A DNA stretch of 64,000 nt from Stappia sp. ES.058 (GTDB lineage: Bacteria > Pseudomonadota > Alphaproteobacteria > Rhizobiales > Stappiaceae). The notes under the pieces were generated by a model that saw only the letters and a program-made list of their open reading frames with translations, was not told where the DNA came from and ran no database searches. The stretch covers positions 682,001-746,000 of the forward strand of contig NZ_LT629784.1 in NCBI RefSeq assembly GCF_900105595.1, given 5' to 3'. Position numbers and translations under genes: made by a program. Positions 27,480-36,260 of the stretch are shown one piece after another (position 1 is the stretch's first letter; each line of letters opens with the position of its first letter).

Positions 27480-29015
27480 ATGAACATGGCAGCGTGGCTT
27501 GCGCGGGCCGGCCGGGCGAAGGCCGATCTTCCTGCGCTTTCCCGCGACGGAACGGTCGTTGCATCTTATTCCCGCTTTGCGGAAAACGCGGCGCGTCTCG
27601 CGAGCGCCCTGCACGGTCCGTTCGGGCTTGCGCCCGGTGACCGCGTGGCGATCGTCGCCGGAAACGGGCCGCGGTATCTGGAAGCGCTTTATGCGATCTG
27701 GTGGGCCGGGCTTGCAGCTGTTCCGGTGAACGCGAAACTGCATGCAGCCGAGATCGGCTGGATCCTTGAAAACTGCGGCGCACGGCTTGCCTTTGCCGGC
27801 AGCGGGCAGGACGCGGAAATCGGCGCCTATGCGCCGGAAAGCCTGCGCGAGATCGTGACGATTGACGGTCCGATGTACCGGCGGATGCTGGATAGTGATC
27901 CGATGCCGGTCGCGGCGTGTGCGCCCGACGATCTTGCCTGGCTGTTCTATACCTCCGGCACGACCGGGCGCCCCAAGGGCGCGATGCTCAGCCACAGAAA
28001 TCTGATGGCGATGAGCTTTGCCTATCTGAGCGATGTCGATCCGACCGCGCCCGGCGAAACGTTGCTGCATGCCGCGCCGATGAGCCATGGGTCGGGTCTG
28101 TATGCGATGGCGCATGTGGCCCGGTTCGGCATCAACGCCGTCACGGAGTCCGGCGGCTTCGAGCCCGCCGAGGTCTTCGGCGAAATCGCCCGCACGCCCG
28201 CGCTTTCCATGTTCGCCGCGCCGACCATGATCAAGCGGCTGACCGAGCACCCTGGCGATGCGGTCTGCGAGAACATCCGCACAATCGTCTGGGGCGGTGC
28301 GCCGATGCATGTGGCGGATGCGATCCGCGCCATCGACCGGTTCGGGCCGCGCTTCGCCCAGATTTATGGACAGGGTGAGACCCCGATGACGACGACGGTG
28401 CTCTCCCGGGCGGATATCGCCGACCGGGATCATCCGCGCTGGCGTGAAAGGCTCGGCTCCGCCGGGATCGCAAACAGCGCCGTGGAGGTTTCAATCGACC
28501 GGGCAGGGGATACGCCCGGCGAAAGCGGCGAGATACTGGTGCGCGGCGACACCGTGATGACCGGCTACTGGAACAATCCTGAGGCGACCGCCGACACGAT
28601 CCGCGCGGGATGGCTGCATACGGGCGATGTCGGGGCCTTCGATGCGGACGGATATCTGACGCTTCTGGACCGCTCCAAGGACGTGATCATTTCCGGGGGA
28701 ACCAACGTCTATCCGCGCGAGGTGGAGGAGGTGTTGCTTGTCCATCCGCAGGTTCACGAAGTGTCCGTGATCGGCCGGCCGGATTCCGATTGGGGAGAGA
28801 GCATCGTTGCCTATTACGCCGGCGAGGCGACGCCCGATGCGCTCGACGCCCTTTGCCTGGAGCGGATTGCGCGCTTCAAGCGGCCGAAGGCCTATGTGCG
28901 CCTGGAGGCCCTGCCCAAGAACAATTACGGAAAGATACTGAAAACGGAATTGCGGACGATGGACGCGCGGGCACAGGCCGCGCGTGTCGCCGCCGGGGAG
29001 GAGACGCAGGGATGA
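27480..29015 (+). CDS. AMP-binding acyl-CoA ligase
   Basis: ANL-superfamily acyl-CoA synthetase, 511 residues. It would activate a carboxylic acid via acyl-AMP to a CoA thioester. Visible motifs are the P-loop YTSGTTGRPKGAMLSH (near residue 157), QIYGQGE at A5, the TGDVGAFDADGYL hinge region (A7/A8), DRSKDVIISGGTNVYP, and the C-terminal catalytic lysine in PKNNYGKILK. ATG 27480 has AAAGGGGA upstream; an earlier in-frame codon at 27432 lacks one. The stop overlaps the SDR start (ATGA). The pair is inserted between maf and yacG. The acid substrate cannot be read from sequence. Confidence 0.88.
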   Translation: MNMAAWLARAGRAKADLPALSRDGTVVASYSRFAENAARLASALHGPFGLAPGDRVAIVAGNGPRYLEALYAIWWAGLAAVPVNAKLHAAEIGWILENCGARLAFAGSGQDAEIGAYAPESLREIVTIDGPMYRRMLDSDPMPVAACAPDDLAWLFYTSGTTGRPKGAMLSHRNLMAMSFAYLSDVDPTAPGETLLHAAPMSHGSGLYAMAHVARFGINAVTESGGFEPAEVFGEIARTPALSMFAAPTMIKRLTEHPGDAVCENIRTIVWGGAPMHVADAIRAIDRFGPRFAQIYGQGETPMTTTVLSRADIADRDHPRWRERLGSAGIANSAVEVSIDRAGDTPGESGEILVRGDTVMTGYWNNPEATADTIRAGWLHTGDVGAFDADGYLTLLDRSKDVIISGGTNVYPREVEEVLLVHPQVHEVSVIGRPDSDWGESIVAYYAGEATPDALDALCLERIARFKRPKAYVRLEALPKNNYGKILKTELRTMDARAQAARVAAGEETQG

Positions 29016-29818
29016 CGAAACGTCTGGAGAACAAGGTTGCGCTGGTGATCGGCGCCGGATCGAGCGGACCCGGCTGGGGCAACGGCAAGGCGGCGGCTGT
29101 TCTCTTCGCTCGCGAGGGCGCAAAGGTCGTCTGCGCCGACATCAGCGAAAAGGCGGCGCAGGAAACCCGCGACCTGATTCTGGCCGAGGGCGGTGAGGCG
29201 GTCGCGACCGGCTGCGACGCGACCGTCTCTGCCGATGTCGCCAGAACCGTTGCGATGGCGACAGACACATTTGGCGGTCTGCATGTCCTCGACAACAACG
29301 TCGGCATCGCGGAGGTCGGCGGCGTGGTGGAGCTGGCCGAGGAGGAATGGGACCGGGTGAACGCGGTCAACCTCAAGAGCGTGTTCCTGGCCATGAAACA
29401 CGCCATTCCGGCGATGGAAGCGAGCGGCGGCGGCGCCATCGTCAATATTTCCTCCATCGCCTCGATCCGCTACACCGGTGTTGCCTATTCGACCTATTAT
29501 GCGACCAAGGCGGCGGTGAATCATTTGACCAGCACCACGGCAGTGGAGTACGCCGCGCGGGGCATTCGCGTGAATGCGGTCCTGCCAGGCCTGATGAAGA
29601 CGCCAATGGTGGAACATGCCACGAAGCTTGCGGATGTCTATTCCGACGGTGATGTCGAGGCGATGTGGAAGAAGCGCGATTCCCAGGTGCCGATGGGCCA
29701 CATGGGCGATGCCTGGGACGTGGCTCATGCGGCGCTTTTTCTTGTCAGCGACGAAGCTCGCTACATCACCGGTCATGCGCTGGTGGTGGATGGCGGGATT
29801 ACCCTGAAGTACAGTTGA
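29012..29818 (+). CDS. SDR family NAD(P)-dependent oxidoreductase
   Basis: Classical short-chain dehydrogenase, 268 residues. The nucleotide loop is GAGSSGPGWGNGKAAA, longer than the usual TGxxxGIG but a known variant. NNVG occurs in place of NNAG near residue 92; the catalytic Ser is in NISSIAS, and Tyr and Lys are in YYATK. The C-terminal ITGHALVVDGG is typical. The start overlaps the ligase stop, so both enzymes are made from one message and probably act in sequence on an acyl-CoA or related hydroxy/keto compound. Direction and substrate are unknown. Confidence 0.87.
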   Translation: MTKRLENKVALVIGAGSSGPGWGNGKAAAVLFAREGAKVVCADISEKAAQETRDLILAEGGEAVATGCDATVSADVARTVAMATDTFGGLHVLDNNVGIAEVGGVVELAEEEWDRVNAVNLKSVFLAMKHAIPAMEASGGGAIVNISSIASIRYTGVAYSTYYATKAAVNHLTSTTAVEYAARGIRVNAVLPGLMKTPMVEHATKLADVYSDGDVEAMWKKRDSQVPMGHMGDAWDVAHAALFLVSDEARYITGHALVVDGGITLKYS

Positions 29819-29861
29819 GGCGCGGACAGACCGCGCCAGAAAAGCCGGAGTTGCAAGACGC

Positions 29862-30092
29862 ATGACCGAAAAGGGACCTTCCTCCGATGCTCCGCGCCGG
29901 GCGCGGCCTTGCCCGGAATGCAGCAAGCTGTCGGTGGAACCGTTCTATCCGTTCTGTTCCAGGCGTTGTTCCGATGTCGACCTGAACCGCTGGCTGTCGG
30001 GAAGCTACAGCGTGCCGGTCGTCGAACTGGAGCCGGAGGATCTCGCCGAACTCGAAGCGCGCCAGAACGCGGAAGATTCCGACGAAAGGTGA
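29862..30092 (+). CDS. yacG: DNA gyrase inhibitor YacG (zinc protein)
   Basis: Small zinc-binding protein of 76 residues. The four-cysteine site is CPEC near residue 18 and CSRRC near residue 32, followed by DLNRWLSGSYSVP, a conserved family stretch. In E. coli YacG binds GyrB and inhibits gyrase. In related genomes it usually follows maf and precedes tRNA-Phe; both relationships are interrupted here, by the ligase/SDR pair and by the FecR-nucleotidase-barrel genes. Confidence 0.95.
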   Translation: MTEKGPSSDAPRRARPCPECSKLSVEPFYPFCSRRCSDVDLNRWLSGSYSVPVVELEPEDLAELEARQNAEDSDER

Positions 30093-30197
30093 TATGCGTC
30101 ACCCACGCGGGTGGGTCCTGACGCTAGACTGTCCCTGCGTAATCGGTGAAAGTGCATCCTCGCCCAAGCCCCTCGCGAGCGACAGGAGTTCCCGGTC

Positions 30198-31034
30198 ATG
30201 TCCATCGTCACCCGTTGGTTTTGCCTTCTCGTCGGCATCGGTCTTGTTGCGGGACAGATGCAGCCCGCGAGCGCGCAGGAGCGGGTCGGGGTTGCGAGCG
30301 CCGTCGACCAGAGCGCCCAGAGCCAGTTGGGCGGCGGTCCCCTCAAGACGATCCGCATCGGCAAGGACGTGTTTCACAGCGAGCGCATTCGCACCGGTGG
30401 CGAGGGACGGGTGCAGGTGCTGTTGGCAGACGGATCCAATTTCATGGTGGGGCCGAACTCGAGCCTGACCATCGACGAGTTCGTCTACCGCCCGCGTGAG
30501 GGGCAGGGCAAGCTGATCGCCACCTTCGGGCGCGGCGTTGCGCGCTATGTCGGGGGAAAGATCTCCAAATCGCGCGGCGGCGTCACCATCAACACCCGCC
30601 AGGGCACCATCGGCATTCGTGGCGGTATGGCGGACCTCTTCGATCGCGGCGGAACCACCGTCTATTCCTTTCTCTACGGTAAGGGTCTGACCTTCCGCGT
30701 ACCTTCAGGAAAGAGCTATCGTGTCTATCGTCCCGGCTTTGCGATCTTTCCCGATGGCAATGGTGCGCGCGTCGGACGGACGCCCGCTTCGGTTGTCGCG
30801 GCCATTAACCGGTTCCTGACCGGTTCCGCACGCGGACAGAAGCGCCCGACGGCCGGGCAAATCGGCCGGCTCTCCGGGATCAATTCCGGAGTCTCTCCGG
30901 TCCCGGGGCAACCGATACCGGGCCCGGTGATCGTATCGGGCGACGGCGAAGTGCCGGGGCGCCTGCTGGATCTTGGCTTTGCGAACTCGTCGGTCCTCAA
31001 GAGCAACAAAACCATCTGCTACTACGGCTGCTGA
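30198..31034 (+). CDS. Secreted FecR-domain protein
   Basis: Exported protein of 278 residues with a clear signal peptide (hydrophobic core about residues 7-22, cleavage likely after ASA near residue 26). Residues of about 50-160 form a FecR-type beta domain: VFHSERIRTGGEGRVQVLLADGS, then GGVTINTRQGTIGIRGGM. Unlike sigma-regulating FecR proteins there is no N-terminal cytoplasmic domain or transmembrane anchor, so it probably acts in the periplasm or at the surface. Two cysteines lie at the extreme C-terminus (CYYGC). It is near a TPR/beta-barrel outer-membrane gene (32962); similar pairings occur in alphaproteobacteria. Function is unknown. Confidence 0.75.
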   Translation: MSIVTRWFCLLVGIGLVAGQMQPASAQERVGVASAVDQSAQSQLGGGPLKTIRIGKDVFHSERIRTGGEGRVQVLLADGSNFMVGPNSSLTIDEFVYRPREGQGKLIATFGRGVARYVGGKISKSRGGVTINTRQGTIGIRGGMADLFDRGGTTVYSFLYGKGLTFRVPSGKSYRVYRPGFAIFPDGNGARVGRTPASVVAAINRFLTGSARGQKRPTAGQIGRLSGINSGVSPVPGQPIPGPVIVSGDGEVPGRLLDLGFANSSVLKSNKTICYYGC

Positions 31035-31185
31035 CTCTCCTGCGATCGGCGCGGTCCCCGTGGCCTCTGCGGAGCCTGCCGGTTCTGTTGCCAAGGTCGA
31101 GGCGAGGTGGCAGTGTCATGTTTCCATGCGCATGGATGGAAATCGTGATGACTGCGCACGATGCGGCGACCGGGAGTGGACGGTG

Positions 31186-32799
31186 ATGAAGAGACGTATT
31201 TTGGTGCTGGGCGTTCTTGCTCTCGGCTTGGCAGGTGCTCCGGCCCATGCAGATTATTCGCTGACGATCCTGCACATCAACGATCTTCATTCCCGCCTGG
31301 AACCGATCAACAAGTATGATTCCACCTGTTCGCCCGAGGATGATGCCAAGGGCGAGTGCTTCGGCGGCGTCGCGCGCCTGAAGGCGAAGATCGACGAACG
31401 CCGTGCAGCCCTTGCCGAGGCGGGCCGCAACGTGATCACGCTCGATGCGGGCGACCAGTTTCAGGGATCGCTGTTTTACACCACCTACAAGGGCGCGGCG
31501 GCCGCAGAGTTCATGAATGCCATCGGCTTCGACGCCATGGCCGTCGGCAACCATGAATTCGACGATGGACCGGAAGGCCTGTCCGCGTTTCTCGACAAGG
31601 TCGATGTGCCGGTGCTGTCGGGCAACATCGACGTCGAGAATGAGCCCGCGCTGAAAGGCAAGATCGCCGGAACCATGGTGCTTTCGGTTGGCGGCCAGCG
31701 CATCGGGCTGGTCTCGACACTGGCGGAAGACACGGTCGAGACCTCGTCTCCCGGCCCGAATGTCGCGTTCTTTTCGGCGGAAAACTATCTGAAAGGGGCG
31801 GTCGAGGGGCTCCAGGCGGCGGGCGTCGACAAAATCGTCGCGATCACGCATATGGGGCTGCCCCGCGACTTGCAGATCGCCTCTCGCGTTCCGGGCATCG
31901 ACGTGATCGTCGGGGGGCATTCCCATACGCTGCTGTCCAACACCGATGACAAGGCTGCCGGCCCCTATCCGGTGCTGGTGCAAAACCCGGTCGGCCAGCA
32001 GGTTCCCATCGTCCAGGCCTATGCCTACGGCAAGTTCCTGGGCGAAATCGAGGTCGTCTTCGATGACGCCGGAAATGTGGTCTCCGCAAACGGCAATCCG
32101 ACCCTTCTGGATGCCTCGGTTGCCGCGGACAAGGCGGTCGCCGCGCGCGTCGCCGAGCTTGGCGAACCGCTGGAAGAGCTGAAGGCCAAGGTGATTGGCG
32201 ATACCAAGGCGATGATCGACGGATCCCGCAACAGCTGCCGGGCCGGCGAATGTCCGATGGGCAATCTGGTCGCGGACGCGATGCTTGAGCGCGTCAAGGG
32301 ACAGGGTATCGATATCGCGATTCAGAACGGCGGCGGATTGAGAGCCTCGATCGAGGCCGGCGAGGTCACGATGGGAGAGGTGCTGACGGTTCTTCCGTTC
32401 CAGAACACGCTTGCCACCTTCCAATTGAAGGGAAGCGACGTGATCACGGCGCTTGAAAACGGCGTCTCCCAGGTCGAAGAGGGCGCCGGACGGTTTCCGC
32501 AGGTGGCCGGACTGCGCTTCAGCTGGACCCGCGCCCGCCCCGCCGGCGATGGCCGTATCATCAAGGTTGAGGTCGCGCAGGATGGCGGTTGGGTGGCGCT
32601 CGACCCCGACAAGACCTATGGCGTCGTTTCCAACAATTACATGCGCGGCGGCGGCGACGGATACAGCGTGTTCGCCGATGCGGGCACGAAGGCCTATGAC
32701 TACGGCCCCGGCCTGGAAGAAGTCGTCGCGGATTATGTGAGCGACATCCAGGGCGGTTACGAGCCCTTTACCGACGGTCGCATTCGCGAGATCGAATAG
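31186..32799 (+). CDS. Periplasmic bifunctional metallophosphatase/5'-nucleotidase
   Basis: Secreted UshA-like 5'-nucleotidase, 537 residues. A signal peptide (about 1-21, ending AHA) is followed by the calcineurin-like metal-binding domain: LHINDLHSR, LDAGDQFQGS, VGNHEFDDG, THMG and GGHSHT. The C-terminal substrate domain has QNGGGLRASI, GEVLTVLPFQNTL and a GGGDGY segment. It hydrolyses extracellular nucleotides to nucleosides and phosphate. ATG 31186 is chosen because it directly precedes the signal peptide and GGGAG lies upstream; the longer frame to 30973 overlaps the FecR gene. It lies between the FecR and barrel genes in the same direction with gaps of about 150 bases. Confidence 0.92.
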   Translation: MKRRILVLGVLALGLAGAPAHADYSLTILHINDLHSRLEPINKYDSTCSPEDDAKGECFGGVARLKAKIDERRAALAEAGRNVITLDAGDQFQGSLFYTTYKGAAAAEFMNAIGFDAMAVGNHEFDDGPEGLSAFLDKVDVPVLSGNIDVENEPALKGKIAGTMVLSVGGQRIGLVSTLAEDTVETSSPGPNVAFFSAENYLKGAVEGLQAAGVDKIVAITHMGLPRDLQIASRVPGIDVIVGGHSHTLLSNTDDKAAGPYPVLVQNPVGQQVPIVQAYAYGKFLGEIEVVFDDAGNVVSANGNPTLLDASVAADKAVAARVAELGEPLEELKAKVIGDTKAMIDGSRNSCRAGECPMGNLVADAMLERVKGQGIDIAIQNGGGLRASIEAGEVTMGEVLTVLPFQNTLATFQLKGSDVITALENGVSQVEEGAGRFPQVAGLRFSWTRARPAGDGRIIKVEVAQDGGWVALDPDKTYGVVSNNYMRGGGDGYSVFADAGTKAYDYGPGLEEVVADYVSDIQGGYEPFTDGRIREIE

Positions 32800-32961
32800 C
32801 GCAGCCGGGCGAGCTGCGGGGAACGCCCCGCACTTGTGGTCTGGCTGCAACACGTCTTGGAAAACGCCGGATGTGCACGAGCGCGCGCGCGACGTGACGT
32901 AGCGTCTCCCTTACGCTTGTAAAGCGGTGAGTGAGGTTCTGATCCTTGATCGGAGGGTGAT

Positions 32962-34362
32962 GTGTCGTTTGGGGCAGCTCTGTGTTGTGTGGTCGAGGGA
33001 CGACGCTCCTTGCGCAGGCGGCTTTGGCGTGCAGGCGCGCTTGGAACGGCTCTCGCCCTGGCACTGACCTTCGCGAGCGCGTCCTTCGCACAGGGGGCTG
33101 CGGAGGACCGGGCGGCCCTTGAGGCGCGCCAGGAAATCCTGCTGCAGGCCATGCTTTCCGACCCGCAGGATTTCGACACGGCTTTTGAACACGCGGCAGT
33201 GTCCGTGCGCCTTGGAGATTATGAAGCGGCGATCGGATCGCTGGAACGGGTGCTGATCCAGGCACCTGAAAATCCCGGCGTTCTGCTGGAGGTCGGCGTT
33301 CTTTATTACCGGCTTGGGTCTTTCGAGACCGCTCGCTCCTATCTTCGGCGTGCGGAAAATGCCCCGAATGCGTCCGCCGCCGTTGCGGAACGTGCAGGTC
33401 AGTTCCAGGCCGCGATCGTGACGGCCGAGGACCCGCTCAAGGTGTCGGGGATGCTGACGACCGGCGTTCGTTTCCAGACGAATGCCAATGCCGGCCCGAC
33501 CGACCGCTTCATCGTGCTTGGGGGCAGCACGTATCTTCTCGCCAATACGGTGCTCGGCCGGCAAGACTGGAACGCCTTTGTCGCCGGCAACATCCACGCA
33601 AGCTATGATCTTGGCAATCAGGGCGATCTGCTGGAGGCGGATCTCCTGTTTTACGGTGACCGCTATCTTGACGTTTCGCGTGTGAACAGCGCGATGTCGG
33701 AGCTGACATTCGGCCCGTCGTTCAATATGGCGCGGTTCGATATCGACGATGCCCGCTTCGGCGTCTATGGCATCGTCAACGGCGTGCGACTGGATGGCGG
33801 GAACTACTCGGGCACGATCGGTGGCGGCGCACGCTTCGCGATCCAGCCGTCCGAGCGCTCCACGATCAACGCCAGGATCGAGTATCGGCACAATTGGTTC
33901 CGCGACAGCTCGACCTACCAGAGCGTCAGCAATCGCAACGGCTACGAGATTTCCGGTCGGCTTGCACATGTTTTCCAGCTCGACGACACGTGGTCGGTGC
34001 GCGGTTTCTTTCTTGCCGGCTTCGAGCAGGCGAAGGCGTCGTTCGAGAGCAACTGGCATGCAGGTGCCTCGGTCGGTGCGACGTACCGGTTCGCGTCACC
34101 GATAGAGCGCCTGGAAACGCCGTGGATGGTGGACCTCGATCTGGGATATCTCTACCGCGCCTATGACGCGCCGGACCCGTCGGTCAGCACCACGCTCAGC
34201 CAGAGCGACAATGAGGCCTGGGTTCGCGGCGCCCTCGGTATTCCGCTTCGATCGGATATTGTGCTTTCCCTGTCCGCCGAATACCGGCGGGTGCAGTCGA
34301 ACTATCGAACCCGGGATTATTCCAATACGACAGGCATGCTGAGCGTCACCAAGCTGTTTTGA
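32962..34362 (+). CDS. TPR plus outer-membrane beta-barrel protein
   Basis: Secreted protein of 466 residues. After an N-terminal signal (hydrophobic core about 24-42, ending SFAQ) come two or three TPR-type helices (DFDTAFEHAAVSVRLGDYEAA and VLLEVGVLYYRLGSFETA, about residues 70-130). From about 155 to the end are alternating amphipathic strands with aromatic girdles, ending in phenylalanine as outer-membrane barrels do. This layout resembles surface-lipoprotein-assembly-modifier-like proteins, though assignment to that family is only suggestive. GTG is the start, with CGGAGG upstream. The upstream FecR protein is a likely functional partner. A tRNA gene follows. Confidence 0.7.
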   Translation: MSFGAALCCVVEGRRSLRRRLWRAGALGTALALALTFASASFAQGAAEDRAALEARQEILLQAMLSDPQDFDTAFEHAAVSVRLGDYEAAIGSLERVLIQAPENPGVLLEVGVLYYRLGSFETARSYLRRAENAPNASAAVAERAGQFQAAIVTAEDPLKVSGMLTTGVRFQTNANAGPTDRFIVLGGSTYLLANTVLGRQDWNAFVAGNIHASYDLGNQGDLLEADLLFYGDRYLDVSRVNSAMSELTFGPSFNMARFDIDDARFGVYGIVNGVRLDGGNYSGTIGGGARFAIQPSERSTINARIEYRHNWFRDSSTYQSVSNRNGYEISGRLAHVFQLDDTWSVRGFFLAGFEQAKASFESNWHAGASVGATYRFASPIERLETPWMVDLDLGYLYRAYDAPDPSVSTTLSQSDNEAWVRGALGIPLRSDIVLSLSAEYRRVQSNYRTRDYSNTTGMLSVTKLF

Positions 34363-34414
34363 GTCGCCCGGAAGACAAGTTTCAGCATTTCGCGCGCAAG
34401 CTTGCTCGCATGCA

Positions 34415-34434
34415 GCCCGACAGGCTTTTCGGGC
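34415..34434 (+). terminator. Possible terminator hairpin after the barrel gene
   Basis: A GCCCGA / TCGGGC six-pair stem with an eight-base loop lies 52 bases beyond the barrel gene stop and before the tRNA promoter. It lacks a clear U-tract, so the call is tentative. Confidence 0.35.
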
Positions 34435-34482
34435 CGTGTTGGAGCCGTCTGATGCGCTTGTGCAAAACTTCGCGCTGGCAAC

Positions 34483-34511
34483 TGGACAGGCCCGTTTCGA
34501 GCCTCTATAAG
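34483..34511 (+). promoter_or_regulatory. Sigma-70-type promoter of tRNA-Phe
   Basis: TGGACA (34483-34488) and TATAAG (34506-34511) are separated by exactly 17 bases, a near-consensus housekeeping promoter. The predicted transcript would start about 35 bases before the mature tRNA 5' end, which fits a processed leader. Confidence 0.65.
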
Positions 34512-34551
34512 ACCGGCACTTCAAGGCGCTCGCGCATTGGCGCGTCGCTTG

Positions 34552-34627
34552 GCCCAGGTAGCTCAGTTGGTAGAGCAGCGGATTGAAAATCCGCGTGTCG
34601 CTGGTTCGATTCCGGCCCTGGGCACCA
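34552..34627 (+). tRNA. tRNA-Phe (anticodon GAA)
   Basis: A complete 76-base cloverleaf. The acceptor arms GCCCAGG and CCTGGGC pair fully, with discriminator A and an encoded CCA at 34625-34627. The anticodon stem GCGGA/TCCGC encloses TTGAAAA, giving anticodon GAA for phenylalanine. The T arm has the standard TTCGATT loop. In related genomes this tRNA usually follows yacG. An integrase-like stub starts 87 bases downstream, marking it as a probable island attachment site. Confidence 0.97.
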
Positions 34628-34713
34628 CTTACCTCACAAAGCCATTCGGGCCAATAAGTTAAGCCCTTTCAGCATGTTGCGCTCACCGAACTGTGTTACA
34701 AAGGTGTGCAACA

Positions 34714-34779
34714 ATGCTCTATCGGCTGGTTCGCCCAATGCAGCGCAAAGGCTCTTCCCGGCATCAATTCGTGATGTAG
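34714..34779 (+). pseudogene. Tyrosine-integrase N-terminal remnant
   Basis: ATG 34714 opens a 21-codon frame, ending at TAG 34777-34779, whose residues (YRLVRPMQRKGSSRHQFV) match the opening of alphaproteobacterial tyrosine integrases, which typically begin with an RP-x-KR-x-GSS-x-x-QFV-x-R-I-P-like stretch. The rest of the gene is absent: the downstream bases do not continue the family. Its place and direction, 87 bases after tRNA-Phe, are those expected for the integrase of an element inserted at that tRNA. Short length makes this moderately rather than fully secure. Confidence 0.5.
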
Positions 34780-34867
34780 CGCGCAAAAACAAATGGCACA
34801 GCGCGCAAGATCAAATGGCAACCGATTTCGGGCGGGAAATGCTGATTGAGCGCGGCTCAAAACGTCT

Positions 34868-35185
34868 TCAATCGATGATCCCTTCCGCCCGCATGATCTG
34901 CTCGGTGAGAACGCAGTGAGAGCTTCCTGGTTCATGGCGGATCAGTGAGCCTCTGGTGACGAGGCTATCCAGGGCTCCGAATGTGACGGGATCGGTAGCT
35001 TTATTTTCGCGGAAGAACCGCATCAGCCGATCGGGCGATACGTCAAGTCCGCAGTGGTCGATAGCACCTATGTAGAACGCCACCGTTTCCAGCCGCTTCA
35101 TTGTACTTGCGTCGGGCATCGCAGACGCGCCTGACGTTAAAAATATCGCACAGATAATGACGCCGGCTGTCGCTGTGAAATCCAT
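34868..35185 (-). CDS. Small secreted protein of unknown function
   Basis: Protein of 105 residues with a plausible signal peptide (residues 1-21, hydrophobic core then GASA). The mature part has two cysteines (one in IDHCGLDVS, one in SSHCVLTEQ), suggesting a periplasmic disulfide. ATG 35185 is chosen because it starts the signal sequence; AAGGGGG lies 12 bases upstream, a longer spacing than ideal. The frame could extend to 35221. No family is recognised. It is the first gene of the island, reading toward the tRNA. Confidence 0.55.
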   Translation of the reverse strand: MDFTATAGVIICAIFLTSGASAMPDASTMKRLETVAFYIGAIDHCGLDVSPDRLMRFFRENKATDPVTFGALDSLVTRGSLIRHEPGSSHCVLTEQIMRAEGIID

Positions 35186-35506
35186 AACGTTCGTAATCCC
35201 CCTTGCGACGGTAGATGCCACCTCAGTTCAATACGGGGAGTTTGTCACGCTGGGCGATTGCGGTTCAAACCGGTGGTATTTTGAGATAGCCGGCTGAGAC
35301 GAGAAGCCAGATTGGCACTTCTTCCGTTTCGCTCATAAGACGCGCTAGTTCGAACAAGTCTTAGTCGAGCGCTTCCATGCGTCTTCTCGCGCGCTCGACC
35401 TCCGTTCGGGACCATGGCAGTCTTTTATTTCTCATCAGTCATCGCGTCTTAGGGTTGCAAGGACGAGGCATTGATTCTGCCCCGCCCTTGATTTTAGGTC
35501 GGGCAT
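35186..35506. other. 321-base intergenic stretch between the small secreted gene and luxI
   Basis: No gene was recognised. The right end holds the stem-loop listed as the luxI terminator. The left end should hold the promoter of the small secreted-protein gene. Confidence 0.3.
35481..35503 (-). terminator. Likely terminator of the luxI gene
   Basis: Three bases beyond the luxI stop, an inverted repeat (CCCGCCCT on the plus strand against AGGTCGGG) forms an eight-position stem with one mismatch and a short A/T-rich loop. There is no strong U-tract, so efficiency is uncertain. Confidence 0.4.
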
Positions 35507-36160
35507 TCAAGCCACGAATGCTGCGAGCGGGTCTGTCGGCGCGGGTTTCTCGAGGACGGACATTGTGTGCCCACTCGCTGCGCGCAACTCGTCGATCGTG
35601 GTTTGATTGGTTCCGATGACGCCGGCATATGTCATGACCCTGCCATAGCGCATCGGCGTACCGACAACTTCAATCTTGAAGTTGGCACGTCGAAACAGAC
35701 GTGCCATCCGCGCATCATAGACTGTCACGAGTTGTCGGAGACCAATAAGGGTGCCGATCTCGATTGCTCCAAGAAACAACTCAGCCGTAATTTCGCTGAC
35801 TTGTCCGCATTTCTTGGAGCCGCACGCGTACTCGGGATCCATCGAGAACCTGGATGCCTCCCAGATAAGGGGGTCGGCGATTTCAAGGTCATCGGGCAGC
35901 AGGCCGCTGAACACATCGCGAAGCATGTTCGGGCCGGTCGTCGGAAGGAGCCGCAAGGATCCGCGCACATCTTCGGTATCGGGATCGATTGAAATGATGT
36001 AGAGTGGATTGGCTTCATCGAAGATGTCAATCTCCCAACCATCATTGACAGTGACATCCCAACGAAGTTTATGGTGAAATACGTCAGCTCGGATTGTGTG
36101 CATCCGATCGATCTCGAATGCGTGATTCATACGGTCAATTCCCTGGATCAAGCGGATCAT
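35507..36160 (-). CDS. Acyl-homoserine-lactone synthase (LuxI family)
   Basis: LuxI/TraI-type autoinducer synthase, 217 residues, making an N-acyl-homoserine lactone from S-adenosylmethionine and an acyl carrier. Invariant family positions are present: Arg, Phe and Trp in IRADVFHHKLRW (residues 23-34), the acidic set in WEIDIFD, Arg in GSLRLLPT, and Glu and Arg in WEASRFSMD. ATG is preceded by AGGAGG at seven bases. It lies 100 bases downstream of the LuxR-type gene, in the same direction, so the two may be co-transcribed or luxI may be activated by LuxR. Acyl chain length cannot be deduced. Confidence 0.92.
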   Translation of the reverse strand: MIRLIQGIDRMNHAFEIDRMHTIRADVFHHKLRWDVTVNDGWEIDIFDEANPLYIISIDPDTEDVRGSLRLLPTTGPNMLRDVFSGLLPDDLEIADPLIWEASRFSMDPEYACGSKKCGQVSEITAELFLGAIEIGTLIGLRQLVTVYDARMARLFRRANFKIEVVGTPMRYGRVMTYAGVIGTNQTTIDELRAASGHTMSVLEKPAPTDPLAAFVA

Positions 36161-36260
36161 CTTTTGTCCTCCTCACTCACTTGGTGGGACGACAATGACA
36201 AGGATAAATCTACTAGTATATTCTGCATTTTGGGGGAGTTTCCGCATTTCGATACATCGT

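Noticed and set aside
34674..34919. An 81-codon plus-strand frame over the integrase stub
   Set aside because: It runs in a different frame from the integrase-like residues and overlaps the opposing small secreted gene; no ribosome site.
36161..36260. A CT-N12-AG spacing upstream of luxI that might be a lux box
   Set aside because: The two halves show almost no symmetry beyond the outer bases, so it is not better than chance.
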